Below are positions 8,624 to 16,342 of a stretch of 24,630 nucleotides of DNA, piece after piece. The notes below the pieces were generated by a model. The model saw only the letters and a program-made list of their open reading frames with translations. It did not search any database and was not told where the DNA came from. The first letter of the stretch is position 1, and every line of letters begins with the position of its first letter. This DNA comes from IOR16 sp034927775 (lineage in GTDB: Bacteria > Bacillota > Clostridia > Peptostreptococcales > Anaerovoracaceae). The position numbers and the translations under genes are program-made. The stretch is taken from contig JAYFPL010000220.1 of the NCBI GenBank assembly GCA_034927775.1, positions 1 to 24,630 on the forward strand, in the 5' to 3' direction.

Positions 8624-8673
8624 AACTACCTGACCCCAGGTTAAGTTAAACAATTCTCTTTATTGTGAGTAAC
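8624..8673 (+). repeat. Two adjacent inverted repeats in the operon leader
   Basis: First: AACT-A-CCTG, loop ACCC, CAGG-TTA-AGTT (8624-8647). Second: GTTA-AA-CAAT with ATTG-TGAG-TAAC around a short loop (8645-8673; inner arms ACAAT/ATTGT). They share the AGTT bases, so as RNA they compete slightly. Function is unknown: mRNA structure or protein-binding sites. Confidence 0.4.
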
Positions 8674-8728
8674 GGACAGTAATTAGAGAAAAATGAAAGT
8701 GATTTCTTAGAATTTAGGAGGAGAGACT

Positions 8729-9250
8729 ATGACTTGTAAGAAAAATGGATGTCAATGTGGCGGTAATGCAGCTGCGGACTTCTCTGAATTAGCTCCTGTA
8801 CTAGAAAAGTATGCGAAGGTACCGGGGAGCTTGATTACCATTTTACAAAAAGCACAAGACATTTATGGATATCTTTCCATGGATGCTATTAATTACATTT
8901 CCGAATGCACAGGAATCAAGCCTGCAAAGATTTACGGCGTTGCCACTTTCTATGCACAATTTCGTTTGAAACCAATCGGAAAGTATTTAATCATGTTGTG
9001 TAAAGGGACTGCTTGCCACGTAAATGGTGCAGACATGATCGAAGAGGCCATTAATGAGCACTTAAACATTAAAGATGGTGAAACTACAGAAGATGAGCTA
9101 TTTACATTAAACAATGTAGCTTGCTTAGGATGCTGCAGTTTGGCACCGGTAATGATGATTAAATCTATTGACGGTGAAGAGACTTTTGGCGAACTAACCA
9201 AGGATAAGGTTAAGGCAATCTTAGATGATTACAAAAGCAAGGAAGCGTAG
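8729..9250 (+). CDS. stnA: NuoE/HydC-like [2Fe-2S] subunit of an electron-bifurcating transhydrogenase (StnA-like)
   Basis: Thioredoxin-fold subunit of 173 residues, soluble. The [2Fe-2S] ligands are visible as C91 and C96 (CKGTAC) and C132 and C136 (ACLGCC). GYLSMDAINYIS and KIYGVATFYAQF are typical of the NuoE/24-kDa family. With the NuoF-like product of the next gene it should form the NADH-oxidising, FMN-containing bifurcating core known from HydBC and StnAB. Odd point: the first ten residues hold three further cysteines (C3, C8, C10), which I do not expect in ordinary NuoE. The ATG follows AGGAGGAGAG by 4 bases. The Stn naming rests on the hybrid third subunit; a HydC-type annotation would fit this gene alone. 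Confidence 0.85.
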   Translation: MTCKKNGCQCGGNAAADFSELAPVLEKYAKVPGSLITILQKAQDIYGYLSMDAINYISECTGIKPAKIYGVATFYAQFRLKPIGKYLIMLCKGTACHVNGADMIEEAINEHLNIKDGETTEDELFTLNNVACLGCCSLAPVMMIKSIDGEETFGELTKDKVKAILDDYKSKEA

Positions 9251-9261
9251 GAGGTAACAAA

Positions 9262-11016
9262 ATGAAAGTGATAATCGGACAGGGCAGCTGCGGTATCGCA
9301 ACTGGCGCTAAAAAGACCTCTAACGAGTTCGAAAAGCTTGTTGCTGAAAAGGGGCTTACAAATGTGACCATTGACAAGACCGGATGTATCGGAACTTGTT
9401 ATTTGGAACCAATTGTTGATATTTATGATGATAATGGAAATTTACAAACTAGATATGTAAAGGTGCAGCCGGATAAGGTTGCAGAGATTGTAGAAAAGCA
9501 CTTAATCGGAGGAGAACCGGTAAAAGAACTTGCTATTGTTGATATGGATGAGACATTCCTTTCTCAGCAAAAGAGAGTTGTATTAAGAAATGCTGGTGTT
9601 ATCAATCCGGAGCATATTGAAGAATACACTGCAGTAGGCGGATATGAAGCTGTTAAAAAAGTAGTGACTTCAATGACACAGGATGAAGTTATTGAGGAAA
9701 TTAAGATTTCCGGACTTCGAGGTCGTGGCGGTGCAGGCTTCCCAACCTGGTTTAAGTGGAATGCTGCAAAGCAAAACATGGCAAGTGATAAATACATGGT
9801 ATGTAATGCTGACGAGGGAGACCCTGGTGCATTTATGGATCGAAGCGTTTTAGAGGGAGATCCTCATTCTTTGATTGAAGGTATGACCATCGGTGGCTAT
9901 GCTATGGGTGCAACAGAAGGAATTATCTACGTTCGTGCGGAGTATCCTTTAGCAATTGCAAGACTTGAAATTGCAATGAAGCAGGCAAGAGAAAAAGGGT
10001 TCCTCGGAAAGAATTTATTTGGTACAAATTTCAGTTTTGACCTTCGTATTAAGGCTGGTGCTGGTGCTTTCGTATGTGGTGAAGAAACTGCATTGATTGC
10101 ATCTTTAGAAGGAGAAAGAGGTATGCCTCGTCTTAAGCCTCCGTTCCCAGCAGCAAAGGGATATTGGCAAAAACCAACCAACATTAATAACGTAGAAACC
10201 TTTGCAAATGTACCTTGGATTTTAGCAAATGGCGGAGAAGCTTTTGCTGCAATGGGTACACAGCAGAGCAAAGGAACGAAAGTTTTTGCATTAGCTGGAA
10301 AGATTAAAAAAGGCGGATTGGTTGAAGTTCCAATGGGTCTTCCTCTAAAGGATGTAATTTATGGCATTGGTGGCGGTATCAAGCAGGATAAAGCATTCAA
10401 AGCAGTTCAGATGGGCGGACCTTCCGGCGGATGTATTCCAGCAGAATTGATTGACACTCCGGTAACCTATGAAGATATCAATAAGACCGGTGCAATTGTT
10501 GGTTCCGGCGGTATGATTGTAATGGACGAGAACACTTGTATGGTAGACATGGCAAGATATTTCTTAGACTTTACAAGAAAAGAATCCTGCGGTAAGTGTA
10601 ATTATTGTCGTGTTGGTACAAAGAGAATGTTGGAAATCCTTGAACGAATCACTCAGGGCAAAGGCAAAGATGGTGACATTGAGCTTTTACAAGAACTTGC
10701 AGCAAAAATCAAAGACGGTTCTATGTGCGGTTTGGGTCAGACGGCTCCAAATCCGGTATTAACGACAATTAAATATTTTAGAAATGAATATGAAGATCAT
10801 ATTTATAACCATAAATGTACTGCAAAATCCTGTAAGTCATTAATTCATTTTAACATTACAGATGCATGTGTTGGCTGTACGCTTTGTGCGAGAAATTGTC
10901 CGGTTGATGCAATTACAGGAACCGTTAAAAATAAGCATGTGATTGATCAAGAAAAATGTATCAAATGCGGTAAATGTGAAGAAAACTGTAAATTTGGTGC
11001 AGTCGTTAAAGAATAA
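9262..11016 (+). CDS. stnB: NuoF/HydB-like FMN, NAD and Fe-S subunit of the transhydrogenase (StnB-like)
   Basis: The 584-residue flavoprotein subunit and likely site of electron bifurcation from NADH. Domains in order: N-terminal thioredoxin-like [2Fe-2S] region with C10 and TGCIGTCYLEP (C42, C46); NADH/FMN domain with GLRGRGGAGFP near 150 and NADEGDPGAFMDR near 182; GAGAFVCGEETALI and GMPRLKPPFPA further on; [4Fe-4S] site CGKCNYC near 443 with a later CGLGQTAPNPV; and a C-terminal 2[4Fe-4S] ferredoxin-like module (CVGCTLCARNCP near 538, CIKCGKCEENC near 567). This layout matches HydB and StnB rather than respiratory NuoF, which lacks the terminal ferredoxin part. AGGAGG lies 7 bases before the ATG. 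The gene is 11 bases after the NuoE-like gene and is certainly in the same operon. Confidence 0.9.
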   Translation: MKVIIGQGSCGIATGAKKTSNEFEKLVAEKGLTNVTIDKTGCIGTCYLEPIVDIYDDNGNLQTRYVKVQPDKVAEIVEKHLIGGEPVKELAIVDMDETFLSQQKRVVLRNAGVINPEHIEEYTAVGGYEAVKKVVTSMTQDEVIEEIKISGLRGRGGAGFPTWFKWNAAKQNMASDKYMVCNADEGDPGAFMDRSVLEGDPHSLIEGMTIGGYAMGATEGIIYVRAEYPLAIARLEIAMKQAREKGFLGKNLFGTNFSFDLRIKAGAGAFVCGEETALIASLEGERGMPRLKPPFPAAKGYWQKPTNINNVETFANVPWILANGGEAFAAMGTQQSKGTKVFALAGKIKKGGLVEVPMGLPLKDVIYGIGGGIKQDKAFKAVQMGGPSGGCIPAELIDTPVTYEDINKTGAIVGSGGMIVMDENTCMVDMARYFLDFTRKESCGKCNYCRVGTKRMLEILERITQGKGKDGDIELLQELAAKIKDGSMCGLGQTAPNPVLTTIKYFRNEYEDHIYNHKCTAKSCKSLIHFNITDACVGCTLCARNCPVDAITGTVKNKHVIDQEKCIKCGKCEENCKFGAVVKE

Positions 11017-11033
11017 GAAGAGAGGTGAGACTT

Positions 11034-14000
11034 TTGAATAAATTTAGATTAAACATCGATGGAAAAGAGGTATTGGGCGTTTCCGGTCAAACCATCTTGG
11101 ACATCGCTAAAGAAAATGATATTTTCATTCCTACTCTTTGCTTTGACGAAAGAACTGAAATTTACGGATCTTGTGGTCTTTGCATGGTAGAAGTAGAAGG
11201 AAACCCTAAATTATGTAAGGCTTGTGCTACAACCATTGCACCAAACATGGTAGTAAAAACAGGTACAGATAGAGTCATTGAATCCAGAAAAACAAACTTG
11301 GAGTTGTTATTATCCAACCATGTTGGTGATTGCAGACCACCTTGTGTATTGGCTTGTCCGGCTCAGACAGATTGTCAGGGATATGTAGGATTAATTGCAA
11401 ACGGACAGTTTGAAGAAGCAATTGAATTAATTAAAGATAAAATTCCTCTCCCGGGAGCAATTGGAAGAGTCTGTCCTCATCCTTGTGAAGACCATTGTCG
11501 TAGAAAATTAATTGATGAACCGATTTCCATTGCATGGTTAAAGCGTTTTGCAGCAGATACCGATATGTTTGGTGAAGATCCATTTTTACCGGAAATTCCT
11601 GCTCCGACAGGAAAGAGTGTTGCTGTGATCGGTGGCGGCCCTTATGGACTTTCCATTGCTTACTTCTTAAGAAGAATGGGACATGAGGTTACGATTTTCG
11701 AAGCAATGCCTAAGCTTGGAGGTATGCTGCGTTATGGTATTCCGGAATACCGTCTTCCAAAAGAAATTTTAGATGAAGAAATTTATTTAATCGAAAGAAT
11801 GGGCGTAGAATTAAGACCAAATACAAAAGTTGGTGTAGACATTCCGTTTGAAACCATTCGTGAAGACTTTGATGCAGTATGTATTGGTATCGGTGCTTGG
11901 GTATCCACTGGTGTTGGATGTAAGGGTGAAGATGCAGAAGGCGTTATCGGAGGCATTGATTTCTTAAGAAAAGTTGTTCGTAATGAAGAAATCAAGCTTG
12001 GTGAGAACGTAGCCATTGTTGGCGGCGGAAATACAGCTATGGATGCTTGCAGAACAGCCGTAAGACTGGGAGCAAAGAAGGTTTATAATATTTACAGACG
12101 TACAAAGGATGAGATGCCTGCTGACCGAATTGAAATTGAAGAGGGCGAAGAAGAAGGCGTTATCTTTAAGAATCTTACAAACCCAATCGAAGTAATCAAA
12201 GATGAAAATGGTCATGCAAAACAGATTGTTCTTCAGGTTATGGAACTTGGTGAACCAGATGCCAGCGGCAGAAGAGCACCAAAGCCGGTCGAAGGAAAGA
12301 CAGAGACGTTGGATATCGATACTGTAATTCTTGCTATTGGCCAAGCTGTAAATCCTGATGGATTTGATGGTCTTGATTTAACTAGAAAGAAAGGTATTGC
12401 ATACGATAAAGATACCTTTATGACCAGTATTCCTGGTGTATTTGCAGGTGGTGATTGCGGAAATGATAAGATTTCTATTGCAATTGAATCCATTGCGGAT
12501 GCGAAAAAATCCAGCTATGTGATTGATGCATATTTAGCTGGTGAAGATGTAAAATACGTAAAACCATATACTGTAGAAAGAGATGACATTACAGAAAAGA
12601 CATTTGAAGACAGAGAAAGACAGTGCCGTCCAAAGATGGAACAGCTTGAACCGGAAGAAAGAAAGGATAACTTTACTGAGGTTGTCTTTGGCTATGATAT
12701 GGAGCAGGCTATGGAAGATGCTTCCCGCTGCTTGGAATGTGGATGTCATGACTATTTCGAATGTAAGCTCATTGATTTTGCAAACCAATATGATGTAAAA
12801 CCGGATCGTTTTGCTGGAGAAGTAAATCGCACCGAATATGATGATGATCATCCGTTCATTTTAAGAGATCCAAATAAGTGTATTCTTTGCGGACTTTGCG
12901 TAAGAGTCTGTGATGAAGTAATGGGCATCGGTGCACTTGGTTTGGTTCATAGAGGATTTGATACTGTTGTAAAACCATCACTGGAATTACCGCTCGCTGA
13001 ATCCGGATGTATTTCTTGCGGACAATGTGTCAGCGTATGTCCTACCGGTGCATTGGGCGAAAGACTTACAATTGCGAAATCCGTACCTCTTGCAACGGAA
13101 GAAACAGAAACGACTTGTTCCTTCTGCTCGGTTGGATGCAGCATGAAGCTCGAAACATATGGAGATATGCTAATCAAAGCTGTACCGGATAAAGAAGGCG
13201 CTGTAAATAAGGGACTTCTTTGCGGTAAGGGTAAATTCGGTTTCGATTGTGTAGAACTTGAAGGAAAGCTTCTTGATCCTATGATTAAGAAAAACGGAAC
13301 CTTTGAAGAAGCGGATTACCATGAAGCATTGGTATTGGCAGCAAAGAAAGCACAGTCTATTGGTACAAAGTATGGCAAACAGGCTGTAGCTGTATCCATT
13401 TCTGACCGTTATACAAATGAAGAAGCTTATGCTATTAAAAAGTTTGCACAGGCAATCGGTGCTAAGACTTTATGCTTTAACCATAGAGAAAGCGGTATTG
13501 CGAAGGTTCTCGGATATGATGCTTCTCCGAATACGATTGATGAATTGTTGTCAACAGATGTTATTTTAGTTACCGGTTTTGACACAATGAGAAATCCGGT
13601 TATTGAATTGAAGATTAAACAAGCTGCTGCAAATGGAGCAAAAGTTGTTCTTGTAAACCCTGCAGACTATAACCAGGATAAGTTCTTTAGCTATGCAACA
13701 AAGGTTGTATATACCGATAATGATTTATTGTTCCTAAAAGGCATTGCAAATGCATTGATTGGTATGGGTAAAGGTAACGGAATCGATGGCTTTGAAGCAT
13801 TAAAAGCTTCTGTAGAAAAAGCAGAGATTACAGATGATGTAAAAGCTGTAGCTGATTTATATGCAAATGCAAAGAAAGCGATGATTGTATTCCAGCAGAA
13901 CCTTGTTACAGTAGAAGCGGCTGCATTGCTTGCTGATATAGCAGTTGTTTCCGGACACATTGGATCGCCGAGAGATGGTATCTTACAGGTGAAATCTAAG

Positions 14001-14537
14001 AATAACAGCCAAGGACTCATTGATTTGGGTGTTCGTGCCGGTAAAGAAGCAATGGAAGGCGTAAAAGCACTACTTGTATTTGGTGAAGACCCGGATGCAG
14101 ATTTGTCTGGATTGGAATTCTTAATGGTTTCCGATACACATATGACAGAAACTGCTAAAAAGGCGGATGTAATCTTACCTGGAACCGGATTTGCATCTGC
14201 AGATGGTACTTTTACAAATACAGAGAGAAGACTTCAGGCTGTAAATCAAGCTGTAAATGAAGATATTTCATTTAATAATTGGGAACTTGCTGCAGAGCTT
14301 GCTCATGTATTTGAAGTAGAAATGATGTTTGATGATGAAGTGGATATTTCCAGAGAAATGGATGATATACTTCTAAGCTATCGTTATGCGGAAATCGGTG
14401 AAATTTTGGGCGGAGTACTTTCTTGTGAAGAACCGACCTTAGTAGCTGTAAAAGAAGCGGCATTTGTAGAAGAAATGAAGAATAGTGACAATCTAATGAA
14501 TATGATGGATGAAAGATTACCAAAACCAGTAAAATAA
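11034..14537 (+). CDS. stnC: NuoG/GltD hybrid NADP-linked subunit with degenerate molybdopterin-type domain (StnC-like)
   Basis: A 1167-residue fusion. N-terminal [2Fe-2S] domain (LCFDE, GSCGLCMVEV, CKAC) leads to a NuoG-like NHVGDCRPPC. A GltD/NfnB-like module follows: ACPAQTDCQG and VCPHPCEDHC for Fe-S, VAVIGGGPYGL near 196 for FAD, VAIVGGGNTAMDA near 326 for NADPH, FAGGDC near 469. Then come CLECGC, two [4Fe-4S] sites (CILCGLCVRVC near 614, CISCGQCVSVCP near 658), a TCSFCSVGC site near 694 with a later GLLCGKG, and about 430 residues of molybdopterin-oxidoreductase fold. The catalytic Cys/Sec region of formate dehydrogenase is absent and the C-terminal dinucleotide-binding domain seems missing, so this part is probably structural, as in NuoG. 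Known Stn complexes pair such a NuoG/GltD subunit with NuoEF-like partners to couple NADH, ferredoxin and NADP. TTG 11034 is chosen because AGAGGTGA lies just upstream; GTG 11025 overlaps that site. Confidence 0.85.
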   Translation: MNKFRLNIDGKEVLGVSGQTILDIAKENDIFIPTLCFDERTEIYGSCGLCMVEVEGNPKLCKACATTIAPNMVVKTGTDRVIESRKTNLELLLSNHVGDCRPPCVLACPAQTDCQGYVGLIANGQFEEAIELIKDKIPLPGAIGRVCPHPCEDHCRRKLIDEPISIAWLKRFAADTDMFGEDPFLPEIPAPTGKSVAVIGGGPYGLSIAYFLRRMGHEVTIFEAMPKLGGMLRYGIPEYRLPKEILDEEIYLIERMGVELRPNTKVGVDIPFETIREDFDAVCIGIGAWVSTGVGCKGEDAEGVIGGIDFLRKVVRNEEIKLGENVAIVGGGNTAMDACRTAVRLGAKKVYNIYRRTKDEMPADRIEIEEGEEEGVIFKNLTNPIEVIKDENGHAKQIVLQVMELGEPDASGRRAPKPVEGKTETLDIDTVILAIGQAVNPDGFDGLDLTRKKGIAYDKDTFMTSIPGVFAGGDCGNDKISIAIESIADAKKSSYVIDAYLAGEDVKYVKPYTVERDDITEKTFEDRERQCRPKMEQLEPEERKDNFTEVVFGYDMEQAMEDASRCLECGCHDYFECKLIDFANQYDVKPDRFAGEVNRTEYDDDHPFILRDPNKCILCGLCVRVCDEVMGIGALGLVHRGFDTVVKPSLELPLAESGCISCGQCVSVCPTGALGERLTIAKSVPLATEETETTCSFCSVGCSMKLETYGDMLIKAVPDKEGAVNKGLLCGKGKFGFDCVELEGKLLDPMIKKNGTFEEADYHEALVLAAKKAQSIGTKYGKQAVAVSISDRYTNEEAYAIKKFAQAIGAKTLCFNHRESGIAKVLGYDASPNTIDELLSTDVILVTGFDTMRNPVIELKIKQAAANGAKVVLVNPADYNQDKFFSYATKVVYTDNDLLFLKGIANALIGMGKGNGIDGFEALKASVEKAEITDDVKAVADLYANAKKAMIVFQQNLVTVEAAALLADIAVVSGHIGSPRDGILQVKSKNNSQGLIDLGVRAGKEAMEGVKALLVFGEDPDADLSGLEFLMVSDTHMTETAKKADVILPGTGFASADGTFTNTERRLQAVNQAVNEDISFNNWELAAELAHVFEVEMMFDDEVDISREMDDILLSYRYAEIGEILGGVLSCEEPTLVAVKEAAFVEEMKNSDNLMNMMDERLPKPVK

Positions 14538-14560
14538 GGTTGTCAATATAAAAATCCATT

Positions 14561-14595
14561 AGGGCTGCCTTAATCTTTTAAGGTAGCCCTTTTTT
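14561..14595 (+). terminator. Rho-independent terminator of the transhydrogenase operon
   Basis: Stem AGGGCTGCCTTAA / TTAAGGTAGCCCT (13 pairs with one G-T) around TCTT, followed by a T-run. It starts 23 bases after the stop codon. Confidence 0.93.
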
Positions 14596-14613
14596 ATCTA
14601 TCGGGTATATCGT

Positions 14614-14619
14614 TATAAT
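14614..14619 (+). promoter_or_regulatory. Possible -10 box for the Ntn-hydrolase gene
   Basis: A perfect TATAAT about 45 bases upstream of the start and just after the preceding terminator. No convincing -35 is visible at 16-18 bases. Confidence 0.35.
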
Positions 14620-14662
14620 TATATGAGAACCGGATTTCAATTTAAATTTATAGGAGGAATTC

Positions 14663-15403
14663 ATGTCATTAATCGTTACCGTTCATGTAAATGAGGGCAT
14701 AGTTATGGCCAGTGACAGTCGTACGACTCATAATCGTATTGAAAAGATTCCATCAGAACAAGAGGGATTTGAGGAGACTACTGTAGAGCAGTATGGTGTT
14801 TATTTTACGGATACCGCATACAAAACATTTTTATTTGATAACGGGATTGGTTTGTCTACGTGTGGTAATGCTATAATCAAAAATGCACCAATTACCGGTT
14901 ATATAGAGGAGTTTATACGAAAGAATCCATATATGGATATTGATGAGCTGCCACAAAAGCTGCAACAACATTTTCAAGAACTTGAACCAACTAAGAATAC
15001 AACATTTTTTGTTGCAGGATATAAAAAAGATGCAAACAGTTGTATCGCAAAAATTTATCGCATTAATACTTTGCAAAAAAATATAGACTCCATTGATACT
15101 TCAGCACAAGGTGCTTTATGGGATGGAGAAAGAGATATTTTAAGTCGTATGACTACAGAGCTTTATATGCGTGAAGAAGATGTGAGGGGACAGTATGTAT
15201 ATAAAAAGCATACAGAACACCCCATACCTTGGCTGTATTTTACGTTACAGGATGCCATTGATTTTGCTCAATATGCAATAAAATCTACCATGGATGCTAT
15301 GCGCTTTCAACGTCGATTGAAAACCGTTGGAGGAGATATTGATATTTTAGTTATTAAACCGGATGGTGCAACTTGGATTGCAAGAAAGGGACTGCATGTT
15401 TAA
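14663..15403 (+). CDS. Free-standing proteasome/HslV-like Ntn-hydrolase with predicted Ser nucleophile
   Basis: A 246-residue protein whose N-terminus aligns without gaps to proteasome beta/HslV: after Met removal, S1-LIVTVHVNEGIVMAS-D17-SRTT. The family's catalytic Thr1 is therefore Ser1, while Asp17 is kept. The family lysine (K33) matches K54 in YKTFLFDNGIGLSTCGNA, after an insertion of about 20 residues. The start is firmly set by AGGAGG 6 bases upstream, which makes the Ser2 reading reliable. Family knowledge: HslV and proteasome subunits are threonine proteases that self-assemble and need an ATPase; Ser also serves as nucleophile in other Ntn-hydrolases. No ATPase partner (HslU, Mpa) lies nearby. 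It sits alone between the transhydrogenase terminator and a convergent flavodoxin gene, overlapping that gene by 4 bases at the stops. Substrate and activity are unknown. Confidence 0.75.
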   Translation: MSLIVTVHVNEGIVMASDSRTTHNRIEKIPSEQEGFEETTVEQYGVYFTDTAYKTFLFDNGIGLSTCGNAIIKNAPITGYIEEFIRKNPYMDIDELPQKLQQHFQELEPTKNTTFFVAGYKKDANSCIAKIYRINTLQKNIDSIDTSAQGALWDGERDILSRMTTELYMREEDVRGQYVYKKHTEHPIPWLYFTLQDAIDFAQYAIKSTMDAMRFQRRLKTVGGDIDILVIKPDGATWIARKGLHV

Positions 15404-15813
15404 TCAACTATGTATTTTTTAGCAAATTCAACTGCGCCAGTAATTTCATCCTTATTTGGATGTGATACTCCCATAAATAAAAAACCGCCTTGGCAAAGAT
15501 ATTCTTCTTCTTTAACTTCGATACCATTGGAAGTAAGTACTTCACGTATCGCTTTTTGTGCTACTTTTTTCATGGATGAGGTTATAAGCGCAGCGGATTT
15601 CACTTGAGTGTTTTTTAAGTGTTTTACAAATTCCAATAGTTCTTGCTTACATTGTCCACCGTAAATACCACTGACAATAAAAAGTAAATCGCAAGAATCT
15701 ATTAAAGGATTTTCTTTAATGTTGTAAACAGAAATGTTTAACTCTCTTGCAATTTCGAGGGCGATTTTTTTACTATGACCGGTCATAGACGCATAAACAA
15801 TACTTGTTTTCAT
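15400..15813 (-). CDS. Flavodoxin-family protein
   Basis: A 137-residue flavodoxin-fold protein, probably an FMN-binding electron carrier or a small NAD(P)H-type oxidoreductase module. The N-terminal beta strand and phosphate loop read TSIVYASMTGHSKKIA, the usual S/T-x-T-G-x-S/T pattern; the SGIYGGQ loop fits the second flavin-contact region. It is slightly shorter than a typical 140-150 residue flavodoxin. Its ATG overlaps the marR stop by 4 bases (15810-15813), so it is translationally coupled to that regulator and is probably its main target. It converges on the Ntn-hydrolase gene with overlapping stops and no terminator between them. Confidence 0.85.
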   Translation of the reverse strand: MKTSIVYASMTGHSKKIALEIARELNISVYNIKENPLIDSCDLLFIVSGIYGGQCKQELLEFVKHLKNTQVKSAALITSSMKKVAQKAIREVLTSNGIEVKEEEYLCQGGFLFMGVSHPNKDEITGAVEFAKKYIVD

Positions 15814-16265
15814 TTTAAAGTTACCTCCATTTTTTCAAGTCTTTTATATATTTTTTGTTGAATGTTACAGAAATATGAAATTTCATTTTCTGTTAGATCG
15901 CAAAACATTTCATTTATAAAATGCTTTGCAAACTCTTTATTTGCTTCGTCCCATTTCTTGCATTTTTCCGTTTTTAGAATACGCATTGCACGTTTATCTT
16001 TTTTATCTTTTTCAATACGTATAAAATCTTTTTTTTCTAATTTTAACACAATTTGTTTTGTATTCTGATGAGTGGAATCACACATTTTTGCAAGTTGTAC
16101 TAATGTAGGCGGCGTATCAAACATCCCAAGCATAGTAATGACTAGCCATTGCTTTGCAGTTAATTCATTTCCTGTGCTGTCCATAACAGATTGCAAACGG
16201 TTTGCTGTTAAAAAAGTATTTCCAAAAATAATATAACGTTTATCCATATTTTCAAAATCATACAT
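15810..16265 (-). CDS. MarR-family transcriptional regulator
   Basis: A winged-helix repressor of 151 residues. The DNA-binding part is recognisable as LTAKQWLVITMLGMF, then PTLVQLAKMCDSTHQNTKQIVLKLEKKDFI and the wing around IEKDKKDKRAMRILKT; dimerisation helices lie at both ends. MarR proteins usually respond to phenolic compounds, antibiotics or redox signals, and repress their own operon. It is first in a two-gene operon with a flavodoxin-like gene, which hints at a redox or quinone-type signal (inference). ATG 16265 is chosen because AGGTGA stands 5 bases before it; GTG at 16274 overlaps that site. A palindrome covers its promoter. Confidence 0.88.
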   Translation of the reverse strand: MYDFENMDKRYIIFGNTFLTANRLQSVMDSTGNELTAKQWLVITMLGMFDTPPTLVQLAKMCDSTHQNTKQIVLKLEKKDFIRIEKDKKDKRAMRILKTEKCKKWDEANKEFAKHFINEMFCDLTENEISYFCNIQQKIYKRLEKMEVTLK

Positions 16266-16283
16266 TAAAATCACCTAAATTAA

Positions 16284-16327
16284 AAATAGGTAATACATTA
16301 CCTTTTTATGTAATATACTACCTATTT
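16284..16327. promoter_or_regulatory. Probable MarR autoregulatory operator
   Basis: A 19-bp inverted repeat (16284-16302 against 16309-16327; 16 of 19 match) around a 6-base centre. The outer arms AAATAGGTA/TACCTATTT are perfect. The start-proximal half also contains its own palindrome GGTAAT-AC-ATTACC (16289-16302). The region spans the -10 box and the expected transcription start of the marR promoter, as expected for a repressor site. Confidence 0.7.
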
Positions 16328-16340
16328 ATGACTCTGTCAA
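16312..16340 (-). promoter_or_regulatory. Promoter of marR-flavodoxin
   Basis: On the minus strand a perfect TTGACA (16340-16335), 17 bases, then TATATT (16317-16312, 5/6). The -35 stands only two bases from the stop codon of the upstream blaR1-like gene. Confidence 0.75.
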
Positions 16341-16342
16341 GT

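Noticed and set aside
8641..8673. Rex operator in the transhydrogenase leader
   Set aside because: The half-sites do not match TTGTTAA/TTAACAA in order or spacing; left as an unexplained inverted repeat.
11034..14537. Formate dehydrogenase or glutamate synthase as the identity of the third operon subunit
   Set aside because: No Cys/Sec active-site segment of formate dehydrogenase is present, and the GltD part is fused to NuoG-type Fe-S domains with NuoEF-like partners.
9564..14559. Many minus-strand open frames across the transhydrogenase operon
   Set aside because: They lie opposite strongly conserved Fe-S and flavin motifs; the residue patterns are shadows of the real genes.
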